Part shown: piece by piece, positions 34,618 through 42,078 of the stretch
Layout of the letters: every line of letters starts with the position of its first letter
Position numbering within the stretch: the first letter of the stretch is position 1
Source of the DNA: an uncultured Clostridia bacterium
GTDB taxonomy: Bacteria; Bacillota; Clostridia; Christensenellales; UBA1242
Length of the DNA: 64,000 nt
Reading direction: 5' to 3'
NCBI GenBank assembly: GCA_947588355.1
Contig: CANPYI010000002.1
Span: 56,195-120,194 of the forward strand
Translations under genes and position numbers: made by a program
Notes under the pieces: generated by a model
Database searches by the model: none
The model's input: only the letters and a program-made list of their open reading frames with translations
What the model was told of the DNA's origin: nothing

Positions 34618-34646
34618 AGTATAGCACAAATTTTTTGATTTGTAAA
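34618..34646 (-). promoter_or_regulatory. Promoter of the 155-aa gene
   Basis: On the minus strand: TTTACA (34641-34646), a 17-bp spacer with extended TGc, and TATACT (34618-34623). It strongly resembles the promoter at 44693-44721. Confidence 0.68.
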
Positions 34647-34712
34647 TACCCTTTTGAAAAATTTTTTGAATATTTTTCCAAAAACTTTGCAAAAATTCCT
34701 ATCAAAAGGGTA
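34647..34712. repeat. 11-bp inverted repeat between divergent genes
   Basis: TACCCTTTTGA (34647-34657) and TCAAAAGGGTA (34702-34712) are perfect inverted copies 44 bp apart. The left arm touches the -35 box of the minus-strand gene, and the right arm contains the AAAGGG ribosome binding site of the flippase gene. It could be a paired operator or an RNA hairpin masking that site. Confidence 0.55.
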
Positions 34713-34716
34713 GGTA

Positions 34717-36324
34717 GTGACAAAGTTTAGTTCCAAAATTGGCGTAAGCGCCTTTATTTTGCTTGTCAGTGGCGTGGTGTGCAAGGCACTGGGCGCACTC
34801 TTTCGCTTGCCACTTACAAACCTTTTGGGTATCGAGGGCATTGGCGTTTTTCAACTAGTTATGTCGCTTTATTCTTTTGCTTTGGTGCTGACTTGCGGTG
34901 GAGTGACAAACGCACTTTCAAAACTTATTTCGTCCGCTCGTGCCAAGGGTGAAAGCAAAAAGATTTCTGTCTTTATGGTGCGTGCCGTCCTATCTGGCCT
35001 TGCGATCGGCCTTGCAATTGGTCTGATTTTTTTGGCATTTTCAAAACTTATCGCGTCGTTTCAAAGTATTACTGCATGGTCAAGTTATATGCTCTTTCTT
35101 TTGCTTTTGCCACTTGGAGCAGGTCTGGCGGCTTTTCGAGGTTTTTTTCAGGGACATGAAAACATGTTGCCAACTGCAGTAAGTCAAGTGTTGGAGCAAA
35201 TCTTCAAGTTTGCTTTTGGATTGCTGTTTGCATATTACTTTGGCAAGTTTGGCGTAAGTTTGGGTGTTTTTGGTGCATTTTTGGGAATGGTGATTAGCGA
35301 AGTTGTTGCACTTGGCTATTTGCTTGTTTTGTATATCGTAAGAAACAGAAAAAGAGCAAAACTTTTTTCTAAAGGCTATGCGTCTGCCGTGGAGGTTTCG
35401 GGAGAATTTTTCACGCAGCAAAATTTGAGCAAAAATATCTGCTCAGATGCCCGAAAACAGTTTGACAGAGCAAATTATCCACTTATGCTTTCCGCTTCTG
35501 TTTTGCCACTTGTCAATGCTTTTGATGGTTTGGTGATTGTTGCACGACTTAAACTTGCAGGATTTTCTGGCGCAGACGCTGCTCAACTTTTTGGTTTGCA
35601 AGCCGGAGTTGTGGGGGCAATATTAAATTTTCCGCTGATAATTTCTATCGCCGTAACCACAACTCTTTTGCCAAATATATCTTATCTGATTTCGCGTGGC
35701 ACTTTTGGAAAATATGTCATTGAGCGTGGACTTAAAATTTTGCTGTTTCTGATTTTGCCGACCACTTTTGGGATGGTGGCAATTTCAAAAGTGGCATTGC
35801 CATTGTTGTATGCGGATATGACTGAAAACCTTTTGTTTGTCGCTTTTTGGCTGATGTTTTATGGTGCGTTTTCGATTGTTTTGACTGCTTTGATGCAGTA
35901 TTTTGTGATGTTGTTGCAGGCAAACGGGCAGTTTAATTTTATTTTGATTGCCACCGCGATAGGCGGATTTGTGAAAGCCGTCCTCTCGTTTTTTCTTGCA
36001 AGTGTGCCATCTGTCAACATCTTTGCATTGGTGATAGGCAATATAGCCATGGCAGGAATAATTTGTGTTGCTGCCATCGTCAAATTGAAAAAGGAAATTG
36101 CTTTTTCAGTTGGCTTTGCAGACATTTTGCTTTTGCTTTTTGCTACGCTTGTCATGTTTGTTGCGGTGTTCTGTTTTTTGAATTTCAACTATTTTCATCC
36201 TATTGTCAATCTTGTCTTGGCAATCATGATTGGAGTGCTTACTTACACCGTTTTGACAGCCCCTTTTATAATCAAAATTTTGCCTAAGTTGAAAAACAAA
36301 ACTCCTTTCAAAAAAGCAAAATAA
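34717..36324 (+). CDS. MOP-superfamily flippase (SpoVB/MurJ/Wzx-like)
   Basis: A polytopic membrane protein of 535 aa with about 14 hydrophobic helices and the polysaccharide-biosynthesis (MATE-like, MviN/SpoVB) fold. The N-terminal GVVCKALGALFRLPLTNLLG and the GLAAFRGFFQGHENMLPTA segment near residue 140 are typical of the SpoVB/YtgP group. That group moves lipid-linked sugars, often lipid II, across the membrane. The start is GTG 34717, with AAGGG 6 nt upstream inside an inverted repeat. Which substrate it flips cannot be read from sequence; MurJ function, SpoVB-type cortex synthesis or wall-polymer export are all possible. Confidence 0.88.
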   Translation: MTKFSSKIGVSAFILLVSGVVCKALGALFRLPLTNLLGIEGIGVFQLVMSLYSFALVLTCGGVTNALSKLISSARAKGESKKISVFMVRAVLSGLAIGLAIGLIFLAFSKLIASFQSITAWSSYMLFLLLLPLGAGLAAFRGFFQGHENMLPTAVSQVLEQIFKFAFGLLFAYYFGKFGVSLGVFGAFLGMVISEVVALGYLLVLYIVRNRKRAKLFSKGYASAVEVSGEFFTQQNLSKNICSDARKQFDRANYPLMLSASVLPLVNAFDGLVIVARLKLAGFSGADAAQLFGLQAGVVGAILNFPLIISIAVTTTLLPNISYLISRGTFGKYVIERGLKILLFLILPTTFGMVAISKVALPLLYADMTENLLFVAFWLMFYGAFSIVLTALMQYFVMLLQANGQFNFILIATAIGGFVKAVLSFFLASVPSVNIFALVIGNIAMAGIICVAAIVKLKKEIAFSVGFADILLLLFATLVMFVAVFCFLNFNYFHPIVNLVLAIMIGVLTYTVLTAPFIIKILPKLKNKTPFKKAK

Positions 36325-36374
36325 TTTCGTTTAAATTTTGTGTGCTTGGAAAAAATCTTTTTTGGAGGTTGAAT

Positions 36375-36647
36375 ATGAATAAACAGGAACTTGTGGCAGT
36401 TTTATCAAAAAAAACAAACTTGCCAAAAACAAAATGTGATTTGTTTTTAAACACTTTCAAGGACACCATTTTGGAAGTATGCAACAAAGGAGGGGAGATT
36501 GTGCTGCGTGATTTTGGAAAATTTACTTTAAAAGAACGAAATCCGCGCAAATATCTCAATCCTCAAACAAAAAGATATTACATGGCGTCCAGCAAACGGT
36601 TTGTGTCTTTCAAAAGTTTTGCAAGTCTTGCCAAAGGTTTGAATTAA
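36375..36647 (+). CDS. hup: HU-family DNA-binding protein
   Basis: 90 aa, the standard length. MNKQELVAVLSKKTNLPK begins the helical dimerisation body, and GGEIVLRDFGKFTLKERNPRKYLNPQT contains the conserved G-F-G-x-F turn and the beta-arm that inserts into the minor groove. In place of the usual ARxGRNPxTG arm tip this protein has ERNPRKYLNPQTK, a mild variant. The start is ATG 36375 after GGAGGT, not the upstream start in the track. It is a nucleoid protein and acts as a dimer. A strong terminator follows at once. Confidence 0.93.
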   Translation: MNKQELVAVLSKKTNLPKTKCDLFLNTFKDTILEVCNKGGEIVLRDFGKFTLKERNPRKYLNPQTKRYYMASSKRFVSFKSFASLAKGLN

Positions 36648-36669
36648 AAGAGCAAACTGCTCTTTTTTT
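36646..36669 (+). terminator. Intrinsic terminator of the HU gene
   Basis: AAAAGAGC and GCTCTTTT arms with a 5-nt loop and a T-tract, overlapping the HU stop codon. Confidence 0.85.
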
Positions 36670-36682
36670 GTTTTGATAAATG

Positions 36683-36712
36683 TTGATTTAAGGTGTTTTT
36701 TTATGTTATGAT
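36683..36712 (+). promoter_or_regulatory. Promoter of the dus gene placed for a leaderless mRNA
   Basis: TTGATT (36683-36688), an 18-bp spacer with extended TGt, and TATGAT (36707-36712). Six nt follow before ATG 36719, and there is no Shine-Dalgarno sequence. Confidence 0.65.
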
Positions 36713-36718
36713 ACAAAT

Positions 36719-37651
36719 ATGAAACTTGGCGAAAAAGAATATGATTTTCCTTTGATACTTGCACCTATGGCGGGCGTGACTGATGTCGGCTTTAGGGCTG
36801 TGGCGAGTGATTTTGGCGCTGACGCAACTGTCAGCGAAATGCTTTCTGCAAGAGCGATGCAGCACAATCCAAAAAAGACCGGCTTTATGACGCTTACAAC
36901 TTCTTCCGAAAGATATAAAATAGCCCAAATTTTTGGACATGAGCCGGATTTTATGGAAAAAGCAATTCAAAGTCCACTTTTGGAAAAGTTTGACAGTTTT
37001 GACATAAATATGGGTTGTCCGGCGCCAAAAATAATAAAAAATGGTGAGGGAGCCGCACTTATGGATAATCTTGCACTTGCAAGCAAGATTATTTCTCAAT
37101 GCAAAAATGCAACAAGCAAGATGGTTTCCGTCAAATTTCGAAAAGGTCACAAGACAGAAAATTTTTTGGAGTTTGCGAAGATGTGCGAGGAAAGTGGGGC
37201 TGATTTTGTCACATTTCATGCCCGAAGCGTACAACAAGGATACAGCGGGCATGCAGACCTTGACGCCATTGCAACTGTCAAGGCAAAATTGCATATTCCC
37301 GTGATTGGAAATGGCGATGTTGTGGACCAACAAAGCCTGTCAAACATGCGTCAAACGGGTGTTGATGGAGTGATGATTGGGCGTGGAAGTTTAGGAAAGC
37401 CTTGGATTTTTTCCGAACTTAAAGGCACACTCAAAAACTTAGACAAAGCGGCCGCCCTTGAAAAACATATTGCAATTCTACGAGAAAATTTTGAAGAAAA
37501 ATGGCTTGAAACATATATCCGCAAACATTTGTTGTGGTATGCCACTGGCCTTTACATGAATGCCAATTTGCGTACTCAACTTGCCACTTGCGACAATATC
37601 GACAAGTGCGTTGAAATACTAAAAAATGCCTGGAAAAAACAATCGTGTTGA
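36719..37651 (+). CDS. dusB: tRNA-dihydrouridine synthase (DusB/Nifr3-like)
   Basis: A 310-aa flavin-dependent TIM-barrel enzyme that reduces uridine to dihydrouridine in the tRNA D-loop. LAPMAGVTDVGFR at residues 14-26 binds FMN, NMGCPAPKI near 100 holds the catalytic Cys, and VIGNGDVVD and GVMIGRGSLGKPW form the phosphate-binding C-terminal part. The VKFRKGH segment replaces the usual VKxRxGW, a conservative change. In Bacillus, dus genes lie near lysS and ftsH; here it stands alone between the HU gene and pgk. The predicted transcript starts at the ATG. Confidence 0.92.
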   Translation: MKLGEKEYDFPLILAPMAGVTDVGFRAVASDFGADATVSEMLSARAMQHNPKKTGFMTLTTSSERYKIAQIFGHEPDFMEKAIQSPLLEKFDSFDINMGCPAPKIIKNGEGAALMDNLALASKIISQCKNATSKMVSVKFRKGHKTENFLEFAKMCEESGADFVTFHARSVQQGYSGHADLDAIATVKAKLHIPVIGNGDVVDQQSLSNMRQTGVDGVMIGRGSLGKPWIFSELKGTLKNLDKAAALEKHIAILRENFEEKWLETYIRKHLLWYATGLYMNANLRTQLATCDNIDKCVEILKNAWKKQSC

Positions 37652-37674
37652 TTTTTGTAAACAGCGAAAATTGT

Positions 37675-37704
37675 TTGGCTTTTTTTAAGGCTATGATGTA
37701 CAAT
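37675..37704 (+). promoter_or_regulatory. Predicted promoter of pgk-tpiA-dnaX
   Basis: TTGGCT (37675-37680), an 18-bp spacer and TACAAT (37699-37704). This leaves a short leader with AGGTGA before ATG 37726. Confidence 0.5.
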
Positions 37705-37725
37705 ACTTTTAAGTAGGTGAGGGGA

Positions 37726-38895
37726 ATGAAAAGAACAATTCGTGATTTGAAAGATATAAAAGGCAAAAAAGTGCTTTTGCGTTGTGATTTCAATGTTCCG
37801 CTTGACAATTGGGGCGACATTTTGAATGACAATCGCATCAAAGAGGCTTTGCCAACAATATCTTATCTTGCCGAAAAAGGTGCAAGGCTTATTGTTTGCT
37901 CGCACCTTGGCAGACCGAAAGGCTATGACAAATTTTTGTCTTTGTTTCCTGTTGCGGTTTATCTTATGAAACATTTCCCAAACAAAGTAAAATTTTCTTC
38001 AAAGGTTGTTGGGACAGAAGTTGACGAAGCGGTTGAAAAACTCAAGCCTGGAGAAATTTTGGTTTTGGAAAATCTCAGATTTCAGCAAGGTGAATCCGAA
38101 AACAGTCCTGCTTTTGTCAATCAACTTTCTTCGTTGTGCGACATATATGTTGACGATGCTTTTGGTGTTGCTCACAGAAAGCAAGCATCAAACTACGGCA
38201 TTGCTCTGAAAAAGCCAAACGCAATGGGCTTTTTGATTGAAAAAGAACTTAAAGCATTTGATGCGGCTTTTAAGCAACCTGCTCATCCTTTTGTGGCAAT
38301 TTTTGGCGGAGCAAAAGTTGACGACAAATTGAATTTGATTAACAATTTCTTAAACATGGCTGACACCATTTTAATTGGCGGGGGAATGGCTTACACTTTC
38401 TTGCAGGCGAAGGGAGTCTCTGTCGGAAACAGTATCGTGTCGCATGATCTTATTGCTGAGGCGAAGGAGATTTTGTCCAATGCAAAGCAAAAGGGTGTGG
38501 AAATTTTGTTGCCTGTTGATCATCTTGTTTTGGACGGCGAAAAACTTAAAAAAGTGCGAGTGCCAGAAATTGAAGGAAATGCTGTCGGTTTGGATATCGG
38601 ACCAAAAACAATAAAACTTTTCTGCTCACGCATAAAAGATGCAAAACAAATCATCTGGAATGGTCCTCTGGGAAAATATGAAGACTCTCGTTTTAAAACC
38701 GGAACAATAAAAATCGCTAAGGCAGTGGCAAAAAGTGGAGCATTCTCTATTGTTGGAGGCGGTGACAGTGTCAGCGCGATTGAGGTGGCAGGCGTGGCAG
38801 ACAAGATTGACCATCTTTCCACGGGTGGCGGAGCAAGTTTGAAACTTATGGAAGGAAAAATGTTGCCTGCAGTGGAGGTTATTGATACTATCTAA
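37726..38895 (+). CDS. pgk: Phosphoglycerate kinase
   Basis: 389 aa. It transfers phosphate from 1,3-bisphosphoglycerate to ADP in lower glycolysis. LLRCDFNVPL at residues 18-27 is the N-domain signature, CSHLGRPKG near 57 binds substrate, and IFGGAKVDDK near 190 and GGGDSVSA near 345 are nucleotide-binding loops. The start is ATG 37726, with AGGTGA 6 nt before; the GTG at 37717 overlaps that site. tpiA follows after 53 nt, so the two consecutive glycolytic enzymes are co-transcribed, with dnaX behind them. Confidence 0.96.
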   Translation: MKRTIRDLKDIKGKKVLLRCDFNVPLDNWGDILNDNRIKEALPTISYLAEKGARLIVCSHLGRPKGYDKFLSLFPVAVYLMKHFPNKVKFSSKVVGTEVDEAVEKLKPGEILVLENLRFQQGESENSPAFVNQLSSLCDIYVDDAFGVAHRKQASNYGIALKKPNAMGFLIEKELKAFDAAFKQPAHPFVAIFGGAKVDDKLNLINNFLNMADTILIGGGMAYTFLQAKGVSVGNSIVSHDLIAEAKEILSNAKQKGVEILLPVDHLVLDGEKLKKVRVPEIEGNAVGLDIGPKTIKLFCSRIKDAKQIIWNGPLGKYEDSRFKTGTIKIAKAVAKSGAFSIVGGGDSVSAIEVAGVADKIDHLSTGGGASLKLMEGKMLPAVEVIDTI

Positions 38896-38948
38896 AGTGT
38901 GTTATTTTAGGATTGGGGAATAATAAATAAAGATAAGGAGATTGTGTT

Positions 38949-39698
38949 GTGAAAAAACTTATTATTGGAAATTTCAAAATGAATACCACTCCAAGTGAGT
39001 TCAAATCGTATGCAATGACTTTGGCCACAAAAGTTAAGGGAGCAAAAAACACCGTTGTTGTTTGTCCACCTTTCACGCATCTTTCTGTGGCACGAGAAAT
39101 TCTTGGCGGAAGCAAAGTTTTTTATGGAGCACAAAACATCTCTGCAGAAGAAAATGGCGCTTTCACAGGTGAAATCAGTGCAAAAATGATAAAAGACTTG
39201 GGCGCAACTTATGTAATCCTTGGACACAGTGAAAGACGTGGCCAGTTTAAAGAAAACGACAAACTTGTAAACAAAAAAATAAAAACAGCGCTTGCAAACG
39301 GTTTGAAAGTGATTTTGTGTGTTGGCGAAAGCTTGCAAACTCGCGAAAGCAAGCAAGCACAAAATTTTGTCAGAAAACAACTTGACGACGATTTGAAAGG
39401 AATTTACGAAAACGAACTTGAAAGCGTTGTGATCGCTTACGAGCCGATTTGGGCTATTGGCACTGGAAAAACTGCCACAAATTCGGACATCACCAAAATG
39501 GCGGAAATTATCCGAAAAGAAATTGAACTTCAATTCTCACCAAAAGCGGCACAAAACATAACAATTGTTTATGGCGGAAGCATCGGATTGAAGAACTACA
39601 AAAAAATACTTTCAAATGCTGCAATAAATGGTGCGCTTATCGGCGGAACGAGTTTGGACGTTGATGCTTTCACTTTGATTGCACGAGAAAATTATTAA
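38949..39698 (+). CDS. tpiA: Triose-phosphate isomerase
   Basis: 249 aa, the usual length. It interconverts dihydroxyacetone phosphate and glyceraldehyde 3-phosphate. GNFKMN at residues 7-12 carries the catalytic Lys (Phe replaces the common Trp). GHSERR near 95 has the electrophilic His, YEPIWAIGTG near 166 has the catalytic Glu and loop 6, and YGGSI near 208 binds phosphate. Translation starts at a GTG, 8 nt after AAGGAG. It lies between pgk and dnaX on one strand with short gaps. Confidence 0.96.
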   Translation: MKKLIIGNFKMNTTPSEFKSYAMTLATKVKGAKNTVVVCPPFTHLSVAREILGGSKVFYGAQNISAEENGAFTGEISAKMIKDLGATYVILGHSERRGQFKENDKLVNKKIKTALANGLKVILCVGESLQTRESKQAQNFVRKQLDDDLKGIYENELESVVIAYEPIWAIGTGKTATNSDITKMAEIIRKEIELQFSPKAAQNITIVYGGSIGLKNYKKILSNAAINGALIGGTSLDVDAFTLIARENY

Positions 39699-39710
39699 AA
39701 AGGAAAAAGA

Positions 39711-40814
39711 ATGAATCACGTTGCACTTTACAGAAAATACAGACCAAAAACTTTTGACGAAGTGATTGGACAAGACCACATTGTCAAAACTTTGCAAAAT
39801 CAGATTATGAATGACCAGATCGGCCATGCTTACCTTTTTACCGGAACTCGTGGAACAGGCAAAACAAGTGTTGCAAAAATTTTTGCAAAATCGGTCAATT
39901 GTCTTAATCCTGTCAGAGGCTCTGCGTGTGGTGAATGTGAAAATTGCAAACAACTTGAACAAGAAAACGACATAAACATAATTGAAATTGACGCTGCATC
40001 CAACAACAAAGTTGATGACATAAGGCAAATTCGAGAAAAAGTGAAGTTTATGCCTGTTGGCGCAAAATACAAGGTGTATATCATTGACGAAGTGCATATG
40101 CTTTCTGACAGTGCTTTTAATGCCCTCTTAAAAACTTTGGAAGAGCCACCTCCGTTTGTGATTTTTATACTTGCCACAACCGAGGTGCACAAATTGCCAC
40201 AAACAATTCTTTCCAGATGTGTAAGGTTTGATTTTAGACTCGTAAGTGTGAGTGAACTTTCCAAACATCTTGCAAAGATTTTTGACAAAGAAAATATCAC
40301 ATACGATGCGGACAGTCTGAAAATTATTGCAAGCGCAGGCGAGGGCAGTGTCAGAGACACACTTTCAATCGCGGACAGTATTTCAGCGTTTTGCCAAAAC
40401 GACATAACAAAAGAAAAAACTTTGCAAGTTTTGGGAACAACCGACCACGACCTTACGCTTGATTTTTTTGAAAAAATAAACGAAAAAGACGTCGGAGCAG
40501 TGCTTTCGTATATCGACAAAATAGAGAAAGAAGGCAAAAATTTGGCAGTTTTTGCAAAAGATTTGTCAAGGCATGCAAGAAATTTGCTTGTTTGCAAAAG
40601 TTGCAAAGATGCTGGAGAAATCTTAAATTTGACCGACGACGTTATGGAAAAATTTAAGGCGCAGGCAGAAAAATTTGCCGAAAAGGACCTTATCAGATAC
40701 ATGCAAGTTTTTTCGGGTGCGGAAAGCGAACTTAGGTACACACTTTCGGTCAGACTGCTTTTGGAGACCACATGCTTGAATGCAATGCTTGGTTTTGACG
40801 CAAAAAAAAACTGA
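39711..40814 (+). CDS. dnaX: DNA polymerase III gamma subunit (zero-frame product of dnaX)
   Basis: The clamp-loader ATPase, 367 aa in the zero frame. Walker A is GTRGTGKT at residues 45-52. The zinc Cys cluster is CLNPVRGSACGECENC, DEVH is the Walker B region, and LKTLEEPP and LSRC are the sensor-1/SRC motifs. Domain III follows, to about residue 360. The zero frame stops just after an A9 run, giving a short gamma-like protein ending DAKKN. The tau-like C-terminal domain continues immediately in the -1 frame, so the gene probably makes two products. It lies 12 nt after tpiA, with ebfC-recR further downstream as in most Bacillota. Confidence 0.94.
   Translation: MNHVALYRKYRPKTFDEVIGQDHIVKTLQNQIMNDQIGHAYLFTGTRGTGKTSVAKIFAKSVNCLNPVRGSACGECENCKQLEQENDINIIEIDAASNNKVDDIRQIREKVKFMPVGAKYKVYIIDEVHMLSDSAFNALLKTLEEPPPFVIFILATTEVHKLPQTILSRCVRFDFRLVSVSELSKHLAKIFDKENITYDADSLKIIASAGEGSVRDTLSIADSISAFCQNDITKEKTLQVLGTTDHDLTLDFFEKINEKDVGAVLSYIDKIEKEGKNLAVFAKDLSRHARNLLVCKSCKDAGEILNLTDDVMEKFKAQAEKFAEKDLIRYMQVFSGAESELRYTLSVRLLLETTCLNAMLGFDAKKN
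40802..40810 (+). other. A9 slippery site for dnaX frameshifting
   Basis: Nine consecutive A residues (40802-40810) are read GCA AAA AAA AAC TGA in the zero frame. A -1 shift, or one extra A in the mRNA, continues AAA CTG AAA ATT GAG into the downstream open frame. An A9 run in dnaX is the arrangement known to cause transcriptional slippage in Thermus thermophilus, and Escherichia coli dnaX uses an A-rich ribosomal slip site. A sequencing indel remains an alternative. Confidence 0.7.
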
Positions 40815-41146
40815 AAATTGAGGTGGATGCAAGCAAACTTTCTGCCAACAATGTTTGGGGAAAGGTGGTGTTGTATCTTAAGGAACATCACAAAGTTGCC
40901 TTGCATGTGGCGTGCGGAGACATCACAAACGCACAAATCGAAAATGGCGAACTTGTCATTCGGACATCAGACGCTTTTTTGGTGGATGTTTTGGAAAATG
41001 GCAGAAAAGACATAGAAACTGCACTGCGCTGGCAAGGACTTGATATAGGGTTTAAGATCGTCAAGTTTGAAAGCGGTGCACAAAAAATAGAAAAAGACAT
41101 AAAAAAATTGAAAAACCTGTTTGGCACAATTGAGGTGGAAGAATAA
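40808..41146 (+). CDS. dnaX: tau-specific C-terminal extension of DnaX (-1 frame)
   Basis: 112 residues in the -1 frame relative to the gamma frame, open from the A9 run. They read K-L-K-I-E-V-D-A-S-K-L and then NNVWGKVVLYLKEHHKVAL, ending KNLFGTIEVEE. The W-x-x-V-x-x-x-L-K pattern followed by alternating beta strands is typical of the C-terminal domain of Bacillota DnaX. The frame has no ATG near its start. GAGGTGG at 40820-40826 overlaps the only nearby in-frame GTG (40823), so independent initiation is unlikely. Joined by frameshift, the full product would be about 478 aa. Confidence 0.75.
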   Translation, partial: KLKIEVDASKLSANNVWGKVVLYLKEHHKVALHVACGDITNAQIENGELVIRTSDAFLVDVLENGRKDIETALRWQGLDIGFKIVKFESGAQKIEKDIKKLKNLFGTIEVEE

Positions 41147-41161
41147 AGGGAAGGATGAAAA

Positions 41162-41590
41162 ATGATAAAGGATTACAGAAAACAACATATTTGGGCTGTG
41201 GCAGAACTTTTGGAACAATATGGAAAAGAGAAAAATTTTTCCGATGAAAAGTGCCATCAACTTTATATTTTGGGCTTGTTGCATGATGTTGGCTATCAAT
41301 TTTTGGAAGAAAAAGATTATGCAAAGCACAATGTAGTCGGGGGGGGGATTTTGAGAAATCAAGGATACGAATTTTGGAAAGAGGTTTATTATCATGGAGT
41401 AGTCAACTCGCCTTATCAAAGTGAATATTTAGATTTGCTAAATTTGGCGGACATGCACATTGACAGTGAAGGAAAATATGTTACATTGGACGGAAGACTG
41501 GAAGAGTTGTCAAAAAGATACAATGTTCCAATTAAAGAACTTGACAGTTATCCAATTGTGCAAGAACTTAAACAAAAAGGTTACAACTGA
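41162..41590 (+). CDS. Small HD-domain protein
   Basis: 142 aa. HIWAVAELLEQYG begins with the first metal His, and LGLLHDVGYQF near residue 37 is the HD dyad. KHNVVGGGILR near 59 and the later LADMHIDSEG supply the remaining candidate metal ligands. It belongs to the HD phosphohydrolase superfamily; the substrate is not predictable. AAGGGAAGGA precedes the ATG. A G9 homopolymer (codons for GGG) interrupts otherwise AT-rich coding DNA near residue 61; slippage there would shift the frame. It sits between dnaX and ebfC, where no HD gene is usual. Confidence 0.82.
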   Translation: MIKDYRKQHIWAVAELLEQYGKEKNFSDEKCHQLYILGLLHDVGYQFLEEKDYAKHNVVGGGILRNQGYEFWKEVYYHGVVNSPYQSEYLDLLNLADMHIDSEGKYVTLDGRLEELSKRYNVPIKELDSYPIVQELKQKGYN

Positions 41591-41662
41591 AAATTTGAGA
41601 ATTCAAAAATTTGTTTGAAACATTAGACAACTGAAACAAGAAATGTTAATTGGAGGGAGATT

Positions 41663-41740
41663 GGGACGGGGAACCGAACTTTTAGCGGTTAGGCACAAAC
41701 TTGTGGCGTGTCTGCGTAAAAAGTTTGGTGACTCCCCAGG
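41663..41740 (+). ncRNA. Candidate structured RNA upstream of ebfC-recR
   Basis: A GC-rich island in AT-rich DNA. The nested pairing is GGGGA (41668-41672) with TCCCC (41733-41737), CCGAACTTTT (41674-41683) with AAAAGTTTGG (41719-41728), and AGGCAC (41691-41696) with GTGTCT (41708-41713). It does not contain the GGAAGNAGC core of SRP RNA, nor a tRNA T-loop, and it matches no riboswitch consensus I know. A 35-aa ORF (41643-41750, MLIGGRLGRGTELL...) covers the same bases but has no ribosome binding site. It may be a small RNA or the 5' leader of ebfC-recR. Confidence 0.5.
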
Positions 41741-41762
41741 AAAAAAATAAAAGGAGATAGTT

Positions 41763-42077
41763 ATGGGATATGGATTTGGTGGTTTTGGCGGGGGCAATAT
41801 GCAGTCACTTATGCGCCAAGCACAAAAAATGCAAGAGGATATGAAGCGAATTCGTGAGGAGATTGACAATACTGAATATCGCTCCACAGTTGGTGGCGGC
41901 ATGGTGGAAATTGTTTGCCTTGGCAACAGGACTGTGAAAAGCGTGCACATAAAACAAGAGGTTGTTGACCCCGACGATGTTGAAATGTTGGAAGATTTGA
42001 TTGTCAGTGCTTTCAACGATTGCATGTCAAAAATCTCTGCCGACGAAAAAGCAAAACTTCCAAACTTGGGTATGTGA
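41763..42077 (+). CDS. ebfC: YbaB/EbfC-family nucleoid-associated protein
   Basis: 104 aa. A Gly-rich N-terminus (GYGFGGFGGGNMQSLMRQAQKMQ) leads into the long helix typical of YbaB. EYRSTVGGGMVEIVCLGNRTV and the C-terminal helix with DLIVSAFNDCMSKI complete the domain. It is a small DNA-binding protein, dimeric in characterised members, nearly always encoded between dnaX and recR, as here. AAAGGAG precedes the ATG at good spacing. It overlaps nothing, but recR starts 2 nt after its stop, so the two are coupled. Confidence 0.94.
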   Translation: MGYGFGGFGGGNMQSLMRQAQKMQEDMKRIREEIDNTEYRSTVGGGMVEIVCLGNRTVKSVHIKQEVVDPDDVEMLEDLIVSAFNDCMSKISADEKAKLPNLGM

Positions 42078-42078
42078 G

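Noticed and set aside
34119-34841. 240-aa version of the 155-aa gene
   Set aside because: The extension covers its own promoter and the divergent flippase start; ATG 34586 has an AGGAGA site.
39830-40936. 368-aa ORF on the minus strand across dnaX
   Set aside because: It lies antisense to well-recognised DnaX motifs, has Ser/Leu/Phe-rich shadow composition and no ribosome binding site.
40823-41146. Independent gene starting at GTG 40823 after dnaX
   Set aside because: The GTG overlaps the only SD-like sequence and the product is a DnaX C-terminal domain, so frameshift continuation is more likely.
41663-41740. SRP (4.5S/scRNA) gene, expected near dnaX-recR in Bacillota
   Set aside because: The conserved apical loop GGAAGNAGCAGCC is absent, so the hairpin is reported only as an unknown RNA candidate.
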